From positions 124,001-188,000 of the forward strand of contig NZ_VCJO01000001.1 in NCBI RefSeq assembly GCF_009712475.1: DNA of 64,000 nucleotides, read 5' to 3'. A model generated the notes under the pieces. It saw nothing but the letters and a program-made list of their open reading frames with translations. It searched no databases and was not told the DNA's origin. A program made the position numbers and the translations under genes. Numbering within the stretch: position 1 is the stretch's first letter; each line of letters starts with the position of its first letter. Below are positions 8,515-16,761 of this stretch, in pieces. The stretch comes from Micromonospora sp. CP22. Lineage in GTDB: Bacteria > Actinomycetota > Actinomycetes > Mycobacteriales > Micromonosporaceae.

Positions 8515-9822
8515 ATGTCCTCCGACGTCCCCACCGACCCGCCCGGCGCCGACGGCTACCTGGAACGCGCCACGCTCCTCGCCGAGCTGGGCCGGTACGA
8601 CGAGGCCGTGAGCGAGTTGGGCTTCGCGCTGGCCCTCGACCCGACCGACGCCGAATTGTTGATCATGCTGGCCCGGGTGCAGCTGGCCGCCGGTCGGCCG
8701 GTCGAGGCGCTGGCCGCCGCCGAGGCTGCGGTGGCTGCCGCGCCGGGGCAGGTCCCCCCGCTGGTCACCCGGGGGCTGGCCCTCGGTGACCTGGAACGGT
8801 ACGCCGAGGCCGCTCGTACCGCTGACGAGATTTTGGAGCTGGGGCCGCAGGACGCGTACGCCCAGCGCAGCGCGGCGGCGATCCTGGCCGGCTCCCGGAA
8901 CGGACAGCCCGCGTTGAACGCGGCCTGGCGCGGGGTGGAGTTGGCGCCCGAGGAGCCGCAGGGTCACCTGGTGCTGGGACTGGTCGCGGCCAACATGCGG
9001 ATGTACGACCTGGCCGAGCGGGCCTACCGGGAGGCGCTGCGGCTGGACCCGCGACTCGCGGAGGTGGGCGACGACGTCGGGGTGCTGCGGTTGGAGCAGC
9101 GACGGTGGAGCGCCGCATTGGAGCGATTGGCGGAGGCGGCCACGGCATACCTGCCGCCGACCGATCCCCGCCGCGCCGACGAGGTACGCGACGACGCGAG
9201 CCGACGTGACCAGGCCGACGACGATCCGAACCGTCCGGGTACCGCCCAGCCGGGCGGCCCGGCTGGGGAGCGCGGCGACGGTAACCGCCCCACTGCGGGA
9301 TCGGCGGAACCGCCGGGCCGGCCAGCGCGGGACGCGGACCTCTCCGCCGGTGGGCAGCCGCCCGCCAGCGCCGGAGACCCGGAGCGGACCGGACGTGGCG
9401 AGGTCTGGCCGGCTGGGCCGGAGCAGGTCGGCACCGGGCCGGTCGTCGCGCGCCAGCCGGTGCCGGTGGCACTGCGGCAGTTCGTGCTCTGGGGCGCCGG
9501 ATGGTCGATGGTCGCCGCCATCGTGATCGCCTGTTCGACCGCGACCGGTTCCGGGTTCTCCCGGCTGCTGGCGGTGGTGGCGGCTGCCGGTGGCGGCGTG
9601 ATGCTCTGGCAGCAGGCGTCCCGGCTGCCCGGATTGACCCGGACCGTGCTGCCGGTGCTGCGGCGTACCGACCGTCCGCTGGCGCTGGCCGTGTACGCCG
9701 CCGTGGCCGCACCCGGGCTGATCCTGCTCTACGCCCTGCTGGGCACCCCGTGGTCACTGGTCCTGGCCATCGTGATCGCCACCGCCGCCCGGCTGGCGAT
9801 CGTCGGCCGGCCGGTGGCCTGA
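8515..9822 (+). CDS. TPR-repeat protein with four C-terminal membrane helices
   Basis: A 435-residue protein. Residues 10-220 contain about five tetratricopeptide repeats, for example GYLERATLLAELGRYDEAVS, AERAYREALRLDPRLAE and AALERLAEAATAYLP. A linker rich in Asp, Arg, Gly and Pro covers about 215-310. The C-terminal 120 residues form about four hydrophobic helices (FVLWGAGWSMVAAIVIA, LLAVVAAAGGGVMLW, ALAVYAAVAAPGLILLYALL, LVLAIVIATAARLAIV). The TPR part is therefore probably a cytoplasmic scaffold tethered to the membrane. It starts 10 nt after ispF. The partner is unknown. Confidence 0.78.
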   Translation: MSSDVPTDPPGADGYLERATLLAELGRYDEAVSELGFALALDPTDAELLIMLARVQLAAGRPVEALAAAEAAVAAAPGQVPPLVTRGLALGDLERYAEAARTADEILELGPQDAYAQRSAAAILAGSRNGQPALNAAWRGVELAPEEPQGHLVLGLVAANMRMYDLAERAYREALRLDPRLAEVGDDVGVLRLEQRRWSAALERLAEAATAYLPPTDPRRADEVRDDASRRDQADDDPNRPGTAQPGGPAGERGDGNRPTAGSAEPPGRPARDADLSAGGQPPASAGDPERTGRGEVWPAGPEQVGTGPVVARQPVPVALRQFVLWGAGWSMVAAIVIACSTATGSGFSRLLAVVAAAGGGVMLWQQASRLPGLTRTVLPVLRRTDRPLALAVYAAVAAPGLILLYALLGTPWSLVLAIVIATAARLAIVGRPVA

Positions 9823-9849
9823 CCGCCGACCGCTCACCGGGTGCGAACG

Positions 9850-11016
9850 TCAGGGCCGTCGGGCCCAGGTCCAGGCGTACCCGTCGTCCTCGCACTCGGC
9901 TGCCGCGTCGCAGAGGTCGAGGGGGCGGAAGGTGTCGACCATGACCGCCAGTTCGTCGAAGAAGTCCACTCCGATGGAGCGTTCCGCCGCGCCGGGCTGC
10001 GGTCCGTGCGTGAAGCCGGACGGGTGCAGTGAGATGGAGCCCTGCTCGATGCCGGAGCCGCGCCGCGCCTCGTAGTTGCCCCCGGTGTAGAAGAGCATCT
10101 CGTCGGAGTCCACGTTGTGGTGGTGGTACGGCACCGGGATGGCGTCCGGGTGGTAGTCGACCTTGCGGGGCACGAACGAGCAGATCACGAAGTTCGGGCC
10201 GGCGAAGGTCTGGTGCACCGGTGGCGGCTGGTGGATCCGCCCGGTGATCGGTTCGAAGTCGTGGATGGAGAACGCCCACGGGTAGAGGTGCCCGTCCCAG
10301 CCGACCACGTCGAACGGGTGGTTGGCGTAGACGTGTCGGGTCCATCCGCGTCGATGGCGGACCAGCACCTCGACATCGGTCCCGTCGACCAGCAGCGGCG
10401 CGTCCGGTCCCCGGACGTCGCGCTCGCAGTACGGCGAGTGTTCCAGGAACTGGCCGCGTACCGAGAGGTAGCGCTTGGGCGGGCCGATGTGCCCGGACGC
10501 CTCCACGGCCAGCAGCCGGGTCGGAGCGTCTCCGGTGGGCACCAGCCGGTGCACGGTCGAGGTCGGGATGATCACGTAGTCGCCGGCCACCGCGTCGAGC
10601 ACGCCGAACGTCGACTCGACCCGCAGGGCGCCCGCCTCGACGTAGAGGCAGTGGTCGCCGGTGGCGTCCCGGAACAGTGGGGAGGGCTGGTCGGCCAGGA
10701 CGTAGGCGATCCGTACGTCGTCGTTGGCGAGCAGGTACCGCCGACCGAGGACCGGGTCCGCGCCGGTCCCGTCGAGCTTGTGGGTGCGCAGGTGCCGGGG
10801 CTTGAGTGGCAGGTTGGGCACCCGGGTCACGGCGGGTGGGGTGAACTCCTCGGCGGCGACGATCGCGGTGGGGGCGTACCGGTGATAGAGCAGGGAGGAG
10901 TCGGAGGAGAAGCCCTCCTGGCCCATCAGTTCCTCGGTGTAGAGACTGCCGTCCGGCTGCCGGAACTGGGTGTGGCGCTTGCGTGGCAGCTCGCCGACGC
11001 TGCGGTAGTACGGCAT
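9850..11016 (-). CDS. hmgA: Homogentisate 1,2-dioxygenase
   Basis: A 388-residue non-haem iron enzyme that opens the ring of homogentisate to maleylacetoacetate in tyrosine and phenylalanine breakdown. The double cupin pattern is clear. The iron-binding region PYHHHNVDSDEMLFYTGG near residue 300 has the His and Glu ligands, and a later His lies in SGFTHGPQPG. ATG at 11016 has GGGAGG 6 nt upstream; the longer reading to 11100 would cross the divergent promoter region. The operator-rich gap to the divergent gene at 11094 suggests joint control with fahA. The length is slightly short of the 430-445 residues of proteobacterial and animal enzymes. Confidence 0.92.
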   Translation of the reverse strand: MPYYRSVGELPRKRHTQFRQPDGSLYTEELMGQEGFSSDSSLLYHRYAPTAIVAAEEFTPPAVTRVPNLPLKPRHLRTHKLDGTGADPVLGRRYLLANDDVRIAYVLADQPSPLFRDATGDHCLYVEAGALRVESTFGVLDAVAGDYVIIPTSTVHRLVPTGDAPTRLLAVEASGHIGPPKRYLSVRGQFLEHSPYCERDVRGPDAPLLVDGTDVEVLVRHRRGWTRHVYANHPFDVVGWDGHLYPWAFSIHDFEPITGRIHQPPPVHQTFAGPNFVICSFVPRKVDYHPDAIPVPYHHHNVDSDEMLFYTGGNYEARRGSGIEQGSISLHPSGFTHGPQPGAAERSIGVDFFDELAVMVDTFRPLDLCDAAAECEDDGYAWTWARRP

Positions 11017-11034
11017 CTCGCCTCCCGGTCCGCT

Positions 11035-11085
11035 GTGTCCGATAATCGGACGCTGTTGTCCGCTTCCTGAAGCGTCCCGTACATT
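11035..11085. promoter_or_regulatory. Divergent hmgA / unknown-fahA promoter with two palindromic operators
   Basis: GTCCGATAATCGGAC at 11037-11051 is a perfect 15-bp palindrome, with a further half-site GTCCG at 11058-11062. CGCTTCCTGAAGCG at 11061-11074 is a second perfect palindrome. On the plus strand TTGTCC (11056-11061) and TACATT (11080-11085) could be -35 and -10 with 18-bp spacing, so the second palindrome lies between them. The first covers the likely -10 of hmgA. A repressor responding to a pathway intermediate is a reasonable inference. Confidence 0.6.
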
Positions 11086-11093
11086 CTTGTCTC

Positions 11094-11960
11094 GTGTCAA
11101 CGCAGCTGCCCACTCTTGTCGCTGGCCTGGTCGACGACGCTGCGGTCTTTCCGCCGGGCAGCGCGCCGCTGCCCGACGCGATCCGTGCCCACCGTCGGCA
11201 CCGCACCGCGTGGTACGCCGACCTGGTCGGCCCGTTGCTGTTGCCGGCCTCCACGATCACGGCGGGCGAGCTGAGTGGCCTGGTCGACCCCGAAGAGAAC
11301 CTCGCGATCGGGTTGGTCGGGGACACCGGGCTCGACCGGCTGCCCTTCGCGCTGTCGTCCCTGCCTCCGCTCGGGCTGCGGGCACGGCAGATCGAGGCAC
11401 CTGTCGCCCGCCGGGGCGAGGACTGCCAACCCGGACTGACCGAGCTGGTGAAACTCGCCGAGCGGCTGGACGGCGTCCCCGTCTACGCGGAGATCCCGCT
11501 CACCTTCGGGCTGATGGGCGCGCTGGACGCGCTCGCCGCCGCGCGGGCCGCCGGGGTGCCGATCGCCGCCAAGTTCCGCACCGGTGGGCTCGCCGCCGAG
11601 CTGTTCCCGACACCGGCCGAGCTGGCTGCGGTGATCTGCGCCTGCCGGGACCGGGAACTGCCGTTCAAGCTCACCGCCGGACTGCACCACGCGGTGCGGC
11701 ACGTGGACCCGGAGACCGGCTTCACCCACCACGGCTTCGGAAACGTGCTCGCGGCGACGGTCGCCGCCGCCGACGGCGCGACCGTCGCCACGGTCGCCGA
11801 GCTGCTCACCGTCCGCGACGAGCGGCCACTGGTGCAGGCGGTCGACGGGCGGCACGACTCGGCGCGTCCGCTGTGGGTGGGATTCGGGTCGTGCAGCATC
11901 GTGGAACCACTTACCGATCTGATCCGGCTCGGGCTGGTGAACGGAGGCTTTGAGGCATGA
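11094..11960 (+). CDS. Conserved protein of unknown function in the homogentisate locus
   Basis: A 288-residue soluble protein that I cannot assign to a named family. The pattern of hydrophobic strands each followed by a helix (VPVYAEIPL, VPIAAKFRTGG, LPFKLTAGLHHAVRH) looks like a TIM barrel. Possible active-site residues are Lys in AKFRTGG and FKLTAG, the histidines of GLHH, and THHGFGN. GTG at 11094 follows a promoter-like element by 8 nt. Its stop overlaps the fahA ATG (ATGA), so the two are translationally coupled, and it is divergent from hmgA. It is therefore a strong candidate for the otherwise missing maleylacetoacetate-to-fumarylacetoacetate isomerisation. This role is inferred from context only. 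Confidence 0.75.
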   Translation: MSTQLPTLVAGLVDDAAVFPPGSAPLPDAIRAHRRHRTAWYADLVGPLLLPASTITAGELSGLVDPEENLAIGLVGDTGLDRLPFALSSLPPLGLRARQIEAPVARRGEDCQPGLTELVKLAERLDGVPVYAEIPLTFGLMGALDALAAARAAGVPIAAKFRTGGLAAELFPTPAELAAVICACRDRELPFKLTAGLHHAVRHVDPETGFTHHGFGNVLAATVAAADGATVATVAELLTVRDERPLVQAVDGRHDSARPLWVGFGSCSIVEPLTDLIRLGLVNGGFEA

Positions 11961-13171
11961 GCGAACGTCAGTCGGCGAGTTGGGTGCCGGGTGCGGCGGG
12001 TTCCGGATACGACGTGCACCACCTGCCGTACGGGGTGTTCCGGGCCGACGACGGCGAGCCGCGCATCGGCGTACGGGTCGGGAACCAGGTGTTGGACCTG
12101 GCCGCCGCAGAGTCCGCGGGCCTGGTGCTGGCCGGTGGCGCGCTGTGCCGCCCGACGCTGAACGCGTTTCTGGCCCTGGGGCGTCCGCAGTGGACAGCGG
12201 CACGGGATCGGATCACCGAGTTGCTCACCGATCCGGCACACCGCACCGCGGTGGAGCCGCTGCTGGTGCCGGTGGACGAGGTACGGATGGAGCTGCCCTT
12301 CGAGGTGGCCGACTACGTGGACTTCTACTCCTCGGAGCACCACGCGTCGAACGTCGGCCTGATCTTCCGTCCCGGTCAACCTCCGCTGCTGCCCAACTGG
12401 CGGCACCTGCCGATCGGCTACCACGGCCGGGCCGGCACGGTCGTGGTCTCCGGCACCCCGGTGGTCCGTCCGCAGGGGCAGCGGCCCGGCCCGGATGGGC
12501 CGACCTTCGGTCCGTCGGCGCGCCTGGACATCGAGGCCGAGGTCGGATTCGTGGTCGGCGTGCCGAGCCCGCTCGGTCGTCGGGTGGCCGCCGCCGACTT
12601 CGCGGACCACGTCTTCGGCGTCGTGTTGGTCAACGACTGGTCGGCGCGGGACATCCAGGCCTGGGAGTACCAGCCGCTCGGACCGTTCCTGGGTAAGTCG
12701 TTCGCCACCTCGATCGCAGCCTGGGTCACCCCGTTGGACGCGCTGCGGCACGCCTTCGTGGCGGGCCCGGCACAGGATCCGCCGGTGGCCGACTACCTGC
12801 GGGATGAGCCGCGTCAGGGCCTCGACCTGCGGCTGAGGGTGATCTGGAACGGGGAACCGGTCACCGAGCCACCGTTCGCCGGGATGTACTGGACGCCCGC
12901 CCAGCAACTGGCCCACCTGACCGTCAACGGTGCCTCGTTGCGCACCGGCGACCTGTACGCCTCCGGCACCGTTTCGGGCCCCCGGCGCGACCAGGTCGGC
13001 TCGTTCCTGGAACTCAGTTGGGGCGGCCGCGAGCCGGTCACCGTGGGCGGGGCGGAACGGACCTTCCTCGCTGACGGCGACACGGTGACGATCACCGCCA
13101 CCGCACCCGGTCCGGATGGCACCACCCTCACGTTGGGCGAGGTGACGGGCGTCGTCCTGCCGTCGAACTGA
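11957..13171 (+). CDS. fahA: Fumarylacetoacetase
   Basis: A 404-residue hydrolase that cleaves fumarylacetoacetate to fumarate and acetoacetate, the last step of tyrosine breakdown. Family segments are in order: DFYSSEHHASNVG near residue 115, LPIGYHGRAGTVVVSG, the metal-binding LDIEAEVGFVVG, LVNDWSARDIQAWEYQPLG, GKSFATSIAAWV and TGDLYASGTVSG. Length is typical. The ATG overlaps the stop of the preceding unknown gene. A stable hairpin 23 nt after the stop probably ends the operon. Confidence 0.94.
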   Translation: MSERQSASWVPGAAGSGYDVHHLPYGVFRADDGEPRIGVRVGNQVLDLAAAESAGLVLAGGALCRPTLNAFLALGRPQWTAARDRITELLTDPAHRTAVEPLLVPVDEVRMELPFEVADYVDFYSSEHHASNVGLIFRPGQPPLLPNWRHLPIGYHGRAGTVVVSGTPVVRPQGQRPGPDGPTFGPSARLDIEAEVGFVVGVPSPLGRRVAAADFADHVFGVVLVNDWSARDIQAWEYQPLGPFLGKSFATSIAAWVTPLDALRHAFVAGPAQDPPVADYLRDEPRQGLDLRLRVIWNGEPVTEPPFAGMYWTPAQQLAHLTVNGASLRTGDLYASGTVSGPRRDQVGSFLELSWGGREPVTVGGAERTFLADGDTVTITATAPGPDGTTLTLGEVTGVVLPSN

Positions 13172-13193
13172 CCTGAACCCGACACCAGTCCTT

Positions 13194-13214
13194 GATCGCA
13201 CAGCGGGTGCGATC
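13194..13214 (+). terminator. Hairpin after fahA
   Basis: GATCGCAC (13194-13201) and GTGCGATC (13207-13214) form a perfect 8-bp stem with a 5-nt loop. No T-tract follows, as is common in high-GC actinomycetes. Confidence 0.5.
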
Positions 13215-13342
13215 GGGGGCCGTCGCCGCCTTCGTTGATCGCCTCGGAACTGCGTCGCCACGCCGCGCCGGGCCAGCCGGTACCCCCTTACCGGTCGGCC
13301 CGGCCCCGGCGGGCGCAACGTCGAAAGCTGAGGGAGATGACG

Positions 13343-13552
13343 ATGCACGATCTCGTGGGCGCGGTCTGGCGCACCAGCAGCCGCTCCAACGACCAGGGCC
13401 TCTGCGTGGAGGTGGCCGACAATCTGGCCGGTGTCCACGGTGTGGTGGGTATCCGCGACTCGAAGGACCAGGCCGGGCCGGTGCTGGTGGTCAGCCCGTC
13501 GGGTTGGACCTCGTTCGTCGACGCGATCCGGGCCGGTCGGTTCGTCGCCTGA
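13343..13552 (+). CDS. DUF397 domain protein
   Basis: A 69-residue actinobacterial protein: WRTSSRSNDQGLCVEVADN, VGIRDSKDQAGPVLVVSP and FVDAIRAGRF are the DUF397 signature. ATG at 13343 is preferred because AGGGAG lies 6 nt upstream; the ATG at 13337 abuts that site. DUF397 genes are usually next to a helix-turn-helix regulator of the XRE type with which they act, but no such gene is adjacent here, so this copy is an orphan. Function is not established. Confidence 0.88.
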   Translation: MHDLVGAVWRTSSRSNDQGLCVEVADNLAGVHGVVGIRDSKDQAGPVLVVSPSGWTSFVDAIRAGRFVA

Positions 13553-13642
13553 TGCCCACGAGGGGTCTCCGACGGGGGGGTCTCCGCTCGGGGACCCCGA
13601 GCCGCGCTCACGCGGCGTACCGTCGACACCACGGGAGGTGGC

Positions 13643-14116
13643 ATGTCGACGGTTTCGGTCAACGGTCTGGTCGCGGCACCCGCGGGCGAGCTGTGGCGGG
13701 TGCTCACCGATCTGTCCCGGCTCAGATCCGGCGGTCGGCCGGTGCGACCGCTGACCACGGGCCCCTTCGGTCCGGGCACCTCGTGGCGCGAGGACCGGAC
13801 CCGGCCGGACGGCGGCACGATGACCGAGGAGTTCGTCGTGTTGGCCGCCGAACCACCCCGGCGGCTGGTCCTCGGCTCGCCCGGTGAGGGCGTCGACTAC
13901 CGGATCACCTGGGCACTGCGGGACGTCCGCCGTCGCGGGCGTCGGCACACCTCGGTGACGGTGACGGTACGCGCCCAGCCGGCCGCACCCGCCGGTCGGG
14001 CGTTGGCGTTCCTGCTCGGCGGTCTGGCTGCCCGAGCGGCCGAACAGGTGCTTCGGCAGGATCTCGCCGTACTGGCCGCCGAGGCGGGCGTCCGCCCCGA
14101 GCCGGCCGTGGCCTGA
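13643..14116 (+). CDS. SRPBCC (START/polyketide cyclase-like) family protein
   Basis: A 157-residue helix-grip protein: the N-terminal SVNGLVAAPAGELWRVLTDL, a central FGPGTSWREDRT and EEFVVLAAEPPRRLVL, and a long C-terminal helix that would close the ligand cavity. Such proteins bind hydrophobic small molecules; the ligand cannot be read from sequence. GGGAGGTGGC precedes the ATG. It follows the DUF397 gene by 90 nt and may share its transcript. Confidence 0.78.
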   Translation: MSTVSVNGLVAAPAGELWRVLTDLSRLRSGGRPVRPLTTGPFGPGTSWREDRTRPDGGTMTEEFVVLAAEPPRRLVLGSPGEGVDYRITWALRDVRRRGRRHTSVTVTVRAQPAAPAGRALAFLLGGLAARAAEQVLRQDLAVLAAEAGVRPEPAVA

Positions 14117-14193
14117 CGGGTTCCGCGACCGCGCGCAGGCATTGCGATCCGGTGGGCCGCTCCCGGTCCGCGTGCGGAGTCGGTGCCCACGTC

Positions 14194-14225
14194 GTGACGT
14201 CACGTCCGTGCCGTCGTGACGTCAC
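14194..14225. promoter_or_regulatory. Pair of identical GTGACGTCAC palindromes
   Basis: Two perfect copies of the 10-bp palindrome GTGACGTCAC lie at 14194-14203 and 14216-14225, with 22 bp between starts (about two helical turns). They sit 58 bp upstream of the beta-propeller gene at 14283. This looks like a tandem operator on one face of the DNA; the protein is unknown. Confidence 0.55.
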
Positions 14226-14282
14226 CCATGGCCCGGGGCGGCTGCCGGGAACGCTGGGTAGGGTGCCGTGCGGAGGTGCGGC

Positions 14283-15530
14283 ATGGGGTGGGCAGGTCGG
14301 CGGCGGATCGTGGCTGCGGCGACGGCGGTGGCTGTCGCCGCCACGGTCGGGGTCATCGCGTACCGGGTCCTGGCACCGGCCGAGGTGAGCACCCCCGCCC
14401 AAGAGGGCTACCCGCAGCGGAGCACGCCGACCGTCGGCGTGACCGGCCGGCTGCCGGTCGCTCCGCTGATCGTCGACGGGCGGCTGCGGGTGTACGCCGC
14501 GCCTCGGCAGGTGTACGCCGACCAGCCGGTCGACAGTCGCAGCCGGAACACCCCGTACTGGTCCTTCCGGCGCTGGCCGGCGAGCCTGGACGCGGTGGTG
14601 GCGAGCGGGACGACGGTGGTCAGCCGATGGTCGGACGGTCAACTGGTGGCCCTCGACGCGCGTACCGGTCGGGTCGCCTGGCGGGCGGAAGGGCCGCCAC
14701 CGGCGTCGGAGCGGACGACGCGACGCACCGGCACCGCCGTCGTCTGGCAACCGAGCGGGCTCTCGCTGGGCACCACCGCCGACCGTCGGCAGGTGGTGCT
14801 GACCTCCGGTGCCGGCGAGGTGCGGGCGGTCGACCTGGCCGACGGCGGGACACTGTGGCAGGCGGCGGTGGACTCCGGCTGCCGTGAGCCGGTGGGCACC
14901 GGCCCCGGTGGACGGCTGCTGACCGTCGACGAGTGTGCCGGACCGGCCGTGGTCGAGTTCCGGGATGTCGCGACCGGCGTGGTGACGGCCAGGTGGCGAC
15001 CGCTGGGCGCTGGCGACGAGTTGACGGCCACGTTGATCGGTTGCGGACCGGGCGGCGTCGGCTGCGCCGCCCTGCGTACCGCAGGGCCCGGTGACGGGTC
15101 CGCGCAGGGCTGGTTGCTCGGCCCGGACGAGCCGGTCCAACTGCCGGAACTGGATGGACCGGGTACCGAACTCGTCGACGACACGGTGGTGAACATGGTC
15201 GACGGGGTGCTGGTCGGCCGGGTTGTGCCCGACGGCGGGGAACGCTGGCGGGTCGAGATCGGTCCGGGCCGGTTGATCGCCGTCCAGCCCGGCCGGGTAC
15301 ACGTGCTGACCGAGGCGAACGAACTCGTCACGCTGGACCCGGCCACCGGTGCGCGGCTGTCCGGGTTCGTCCTCGACATCGGCGCCGACGGCACCGGATG
15401 GACACCGGGTCAGGCGTACGCCGCCGACGGGTACGTGGTGGTGGAGCGGTTGCGCCGTCCGGTAGATCCCGACGGCGACGACCAGCGGTACTACCTCACC
15501 GCCGAGGCGTTGATCGTGGCGGCGACCTGA
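14283..15530 (+). CDS. Membrane-anchored PQQ-like beta-propeller protein
   Basis: A 415-residue protein with an N-terminal anchor helix (residues 8-28, VAAATAVAVAATVGVIA) and an outer domain of PQQ-like blades: GQLVALDARTGRVAWRAEG, GEVRAVDLADGGTLWQA, NELVTLDPATGARLSG. Such propellers act as structural or binding domains; the W-containing blade motifs do not show that PQQ itself is bound. ATG at 14283 follows GGAGGTG by 5 nt. A second protein of the same architecture is encoded at 22178, so the window has a pair of paralogue-like propellers. Function unknown. Confidence 0.75.
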   Translation: MGWAGRRRIVAAATAVAVAATVGVIAYRVLAPAEVSTPAQEGYPQRSTPTVGVTGRLPVAPLIVDGRLRVYAAPRQVYADQPVDSRSRNTPYWSFRRWPASLDAVVASGTTVVSRWSDGQLVALDARTGRVAWRAEGPPPASERTTRRTGTAVVWQPSGLSLGTTADRRQVVLTSGAGEVRAVDLADGGTLWQAAVDSGCREPVGTGPGGRLLTVDECAGPAVVEFRDVATGVVTARWRPLGAGDELTATLIGCGPGGVGCAALRTAGPGDGSAQGWLLGPDEPVQLPELDGPGTELVDDTVVNMVDGVLVGRVVPDGGERWRVEIGPGRLIAVQPGRVHVLTEANELVTLDPATGARLSGFVLDIGADGTGWTPGQAYAADGYVVVERLRRPVDPDGDDQRYYLTAEALIVAAT

Positions 15531-15609
15531 CCGCGCCGGTGCCGGCGGTGCCGTTCGCATCGCGTACCGGGACGGCAGCGGCTGCCGGTTGTCGCAGGAG
15601 TAGCAGACT

Positions 15610-15646
15610 CCGGGCCGGTCCGCTGGGGGATGGCGGACCGGCCCGG
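15610..15646. terminator. Bidirectional hairpin between convergent genes
   Basis: A perfect 14-bp stem CCGGGCCGGTCCGC / GCGGACCGGCCCGG (15610-15623 and 15633-15646) with a 9-nt loop lies between the plus-strand propeller gene and the minus-strand aminotransferase gene. It can end both transcripts. Confidence 0.7.
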
Positions 15647-15657
15647 TCCGTGCTGGT

Positions 15658-16761
15658 TCAGCCCAGCGCGGCCTCGGCCGCCGCCAGGAAGGCGTCGTTC
15701 TCGGCCGGCGTACCGATGGTGACCCGCACCCCGTCGCCGGAGAACGGACGTACGATCACGCCCCGCGACTCGCACGCCTTGCCGAACGCCACCGACCGGT
15801 CGCCCAGCGGCAGCCAGACGAAGTTCGCCTGGCTGGCGGGGACGCCGGGGACGAGCTTGCCCAGCGCCTCGCCGACGCGCTCGCGTTCGGCCACCACCAG
15901 CGCGCACCGCCGATTGACCTCGTCGGCCTGGGCCAGCGCGGCCAGTGCGCCCGCCTGCGCGGCCATGCTGGTGGAGAACGGCGTGACGACCTTGCGTACC
16001 GCCGCCGCGACCTGTGGCTGAGCGACCAGGAAGCCGATCCGCAGACCGGCCAGTCCCCAAGCCTTGGAGAGGGTACGCAGCACCGCCACGTTCGGCCGGT
16101 CGACGTAGGTCAGTCCGTCCGGCACCTCCGGGTCGGTCACGAACTCGCGGTAGGCCTCGTCGATCACCACCAGGACGTCATCCGGCACCGCGTCGAGGAA
16201 GCGGTCCAGCTCGGCACGGCGGACGGCGGTGCCGGTGGGGTTGTTGGGGTTGCAGACCAGCACCATCCGGGTGCGGTCGGTCACCGCCGCGGCCATCGCC
16301 GTCAGGTCGTGCCCGTGCCCGGCGTCGTTGGGCACCTGCACGCTGGTCGCGCCGCTGGTCGCCGCGATGATCGGGTACGCCTCGAACGAGCGCCACGAGT
16401 AGACGAGTTCGTCACCGGGCAGGCAGGTGGCCCGGACCAGGTGCTCGGCCAGCGCCACCGAGCCACAACCGGTGGCCACCCGGTCGACGCTCACCCCGTA
16501 CCGGTCGGCGAGCGCCTGGCGGAGTGCGACGACGCCCATGTCCGGGTAGCGGTGCACCCCTGCGGCGGCTTCGGCGACCGCTTCCACCACCCCGGGCAGC
16601 GGACCGTACGGCACCTCGTTGCTGGCCAGCTTGATGGCCTCGGGGAGGCCCAGTTCCCGGGCCAGGTCGGCCGGGCTGCGTCCGGGTACGTAGTTGGGCA
16701 GCGCGTCCAGGTCGGCGCGGGTCAGCCGCACTGCCGCCTGGTGTCGTCCGTCGTCGGTCAT
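15658..16761 (-). CDS. hisC: Aromatic amino acid / histidinol-phosphate aminotransferase (Pat/HisC2 type)
   Basis: A 367-residue class II PLP aminotransferase. Visible are [16 protein letters not shown], the cofactor loop [33 protein letters not shown] and the PLP lysine in [16 protein letters not shown]. The pattern is closer, as I recall it, to the mycobacterial aromatic aminotransferase (HisC2/Rv3772) than to HisC of histidine operons, and no other his gene is near. Located 1.1 kb from hppD, it probably makes 4-hydroxyphenylpyruvate from tyrosine. A role in histidine synthesis cannot be excluded. Its ATG overlaps the stop of the RDD gene, so both are on one transcript. Confidence 0.85.
   Translation of the reverse strand: MTDDGRHQAAVRLTRADLDALPNYVPGRSPADLARELGLPEAIKLASNEVPYGPLPGVVEAVAEAAAGVHRYPDMGVVALRQALADRYGVSVDRVATGCGSVALAEHLVRATCLPGDELVYSWRSFEAYPIIAATSGATSVQVPNDAGHGHDLTAMAAAVTDRTRMVLVCNPNNPTGTAVRRAELDRFLDAVPDDVLVVIDEAYREFVTDPEVPDGLTYVDRPNVAVLRTLSKAWGLAGLRIGFLVAQPQVAAAVRKVVTPFSTSMAAQAGALAALAQADEVNRRCALVVAERERVGEALGKLVPGVPASQANFVWLPLGDRSVAFGKACESRGVIVRPFSGDGVRVTIGTPAENDAFLAAAEAALG

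Noticed and set aside
8765..11326. An 853-codon open frame on the minus strand
   Set aside because: It runs antisense to the TPR gene and out of frame over hmgA, is Arg/Pro/Ala-rich, and shows no domain. Long empty frames are expected at this G+C content.
11483..14203. A 906-codon minus-strand open frame
   Set aside because: Antisense to the unknown gene, fahA, DUF397 and SRPBCC genes, which all have family motifs; its translation is low complexity.
13905..15560. A 551-codon minus-strand open frame
   Set aside because: Covers the plus-strand beta-propeller gene, which has a good ribosome site, signal anchor and propeller blades.
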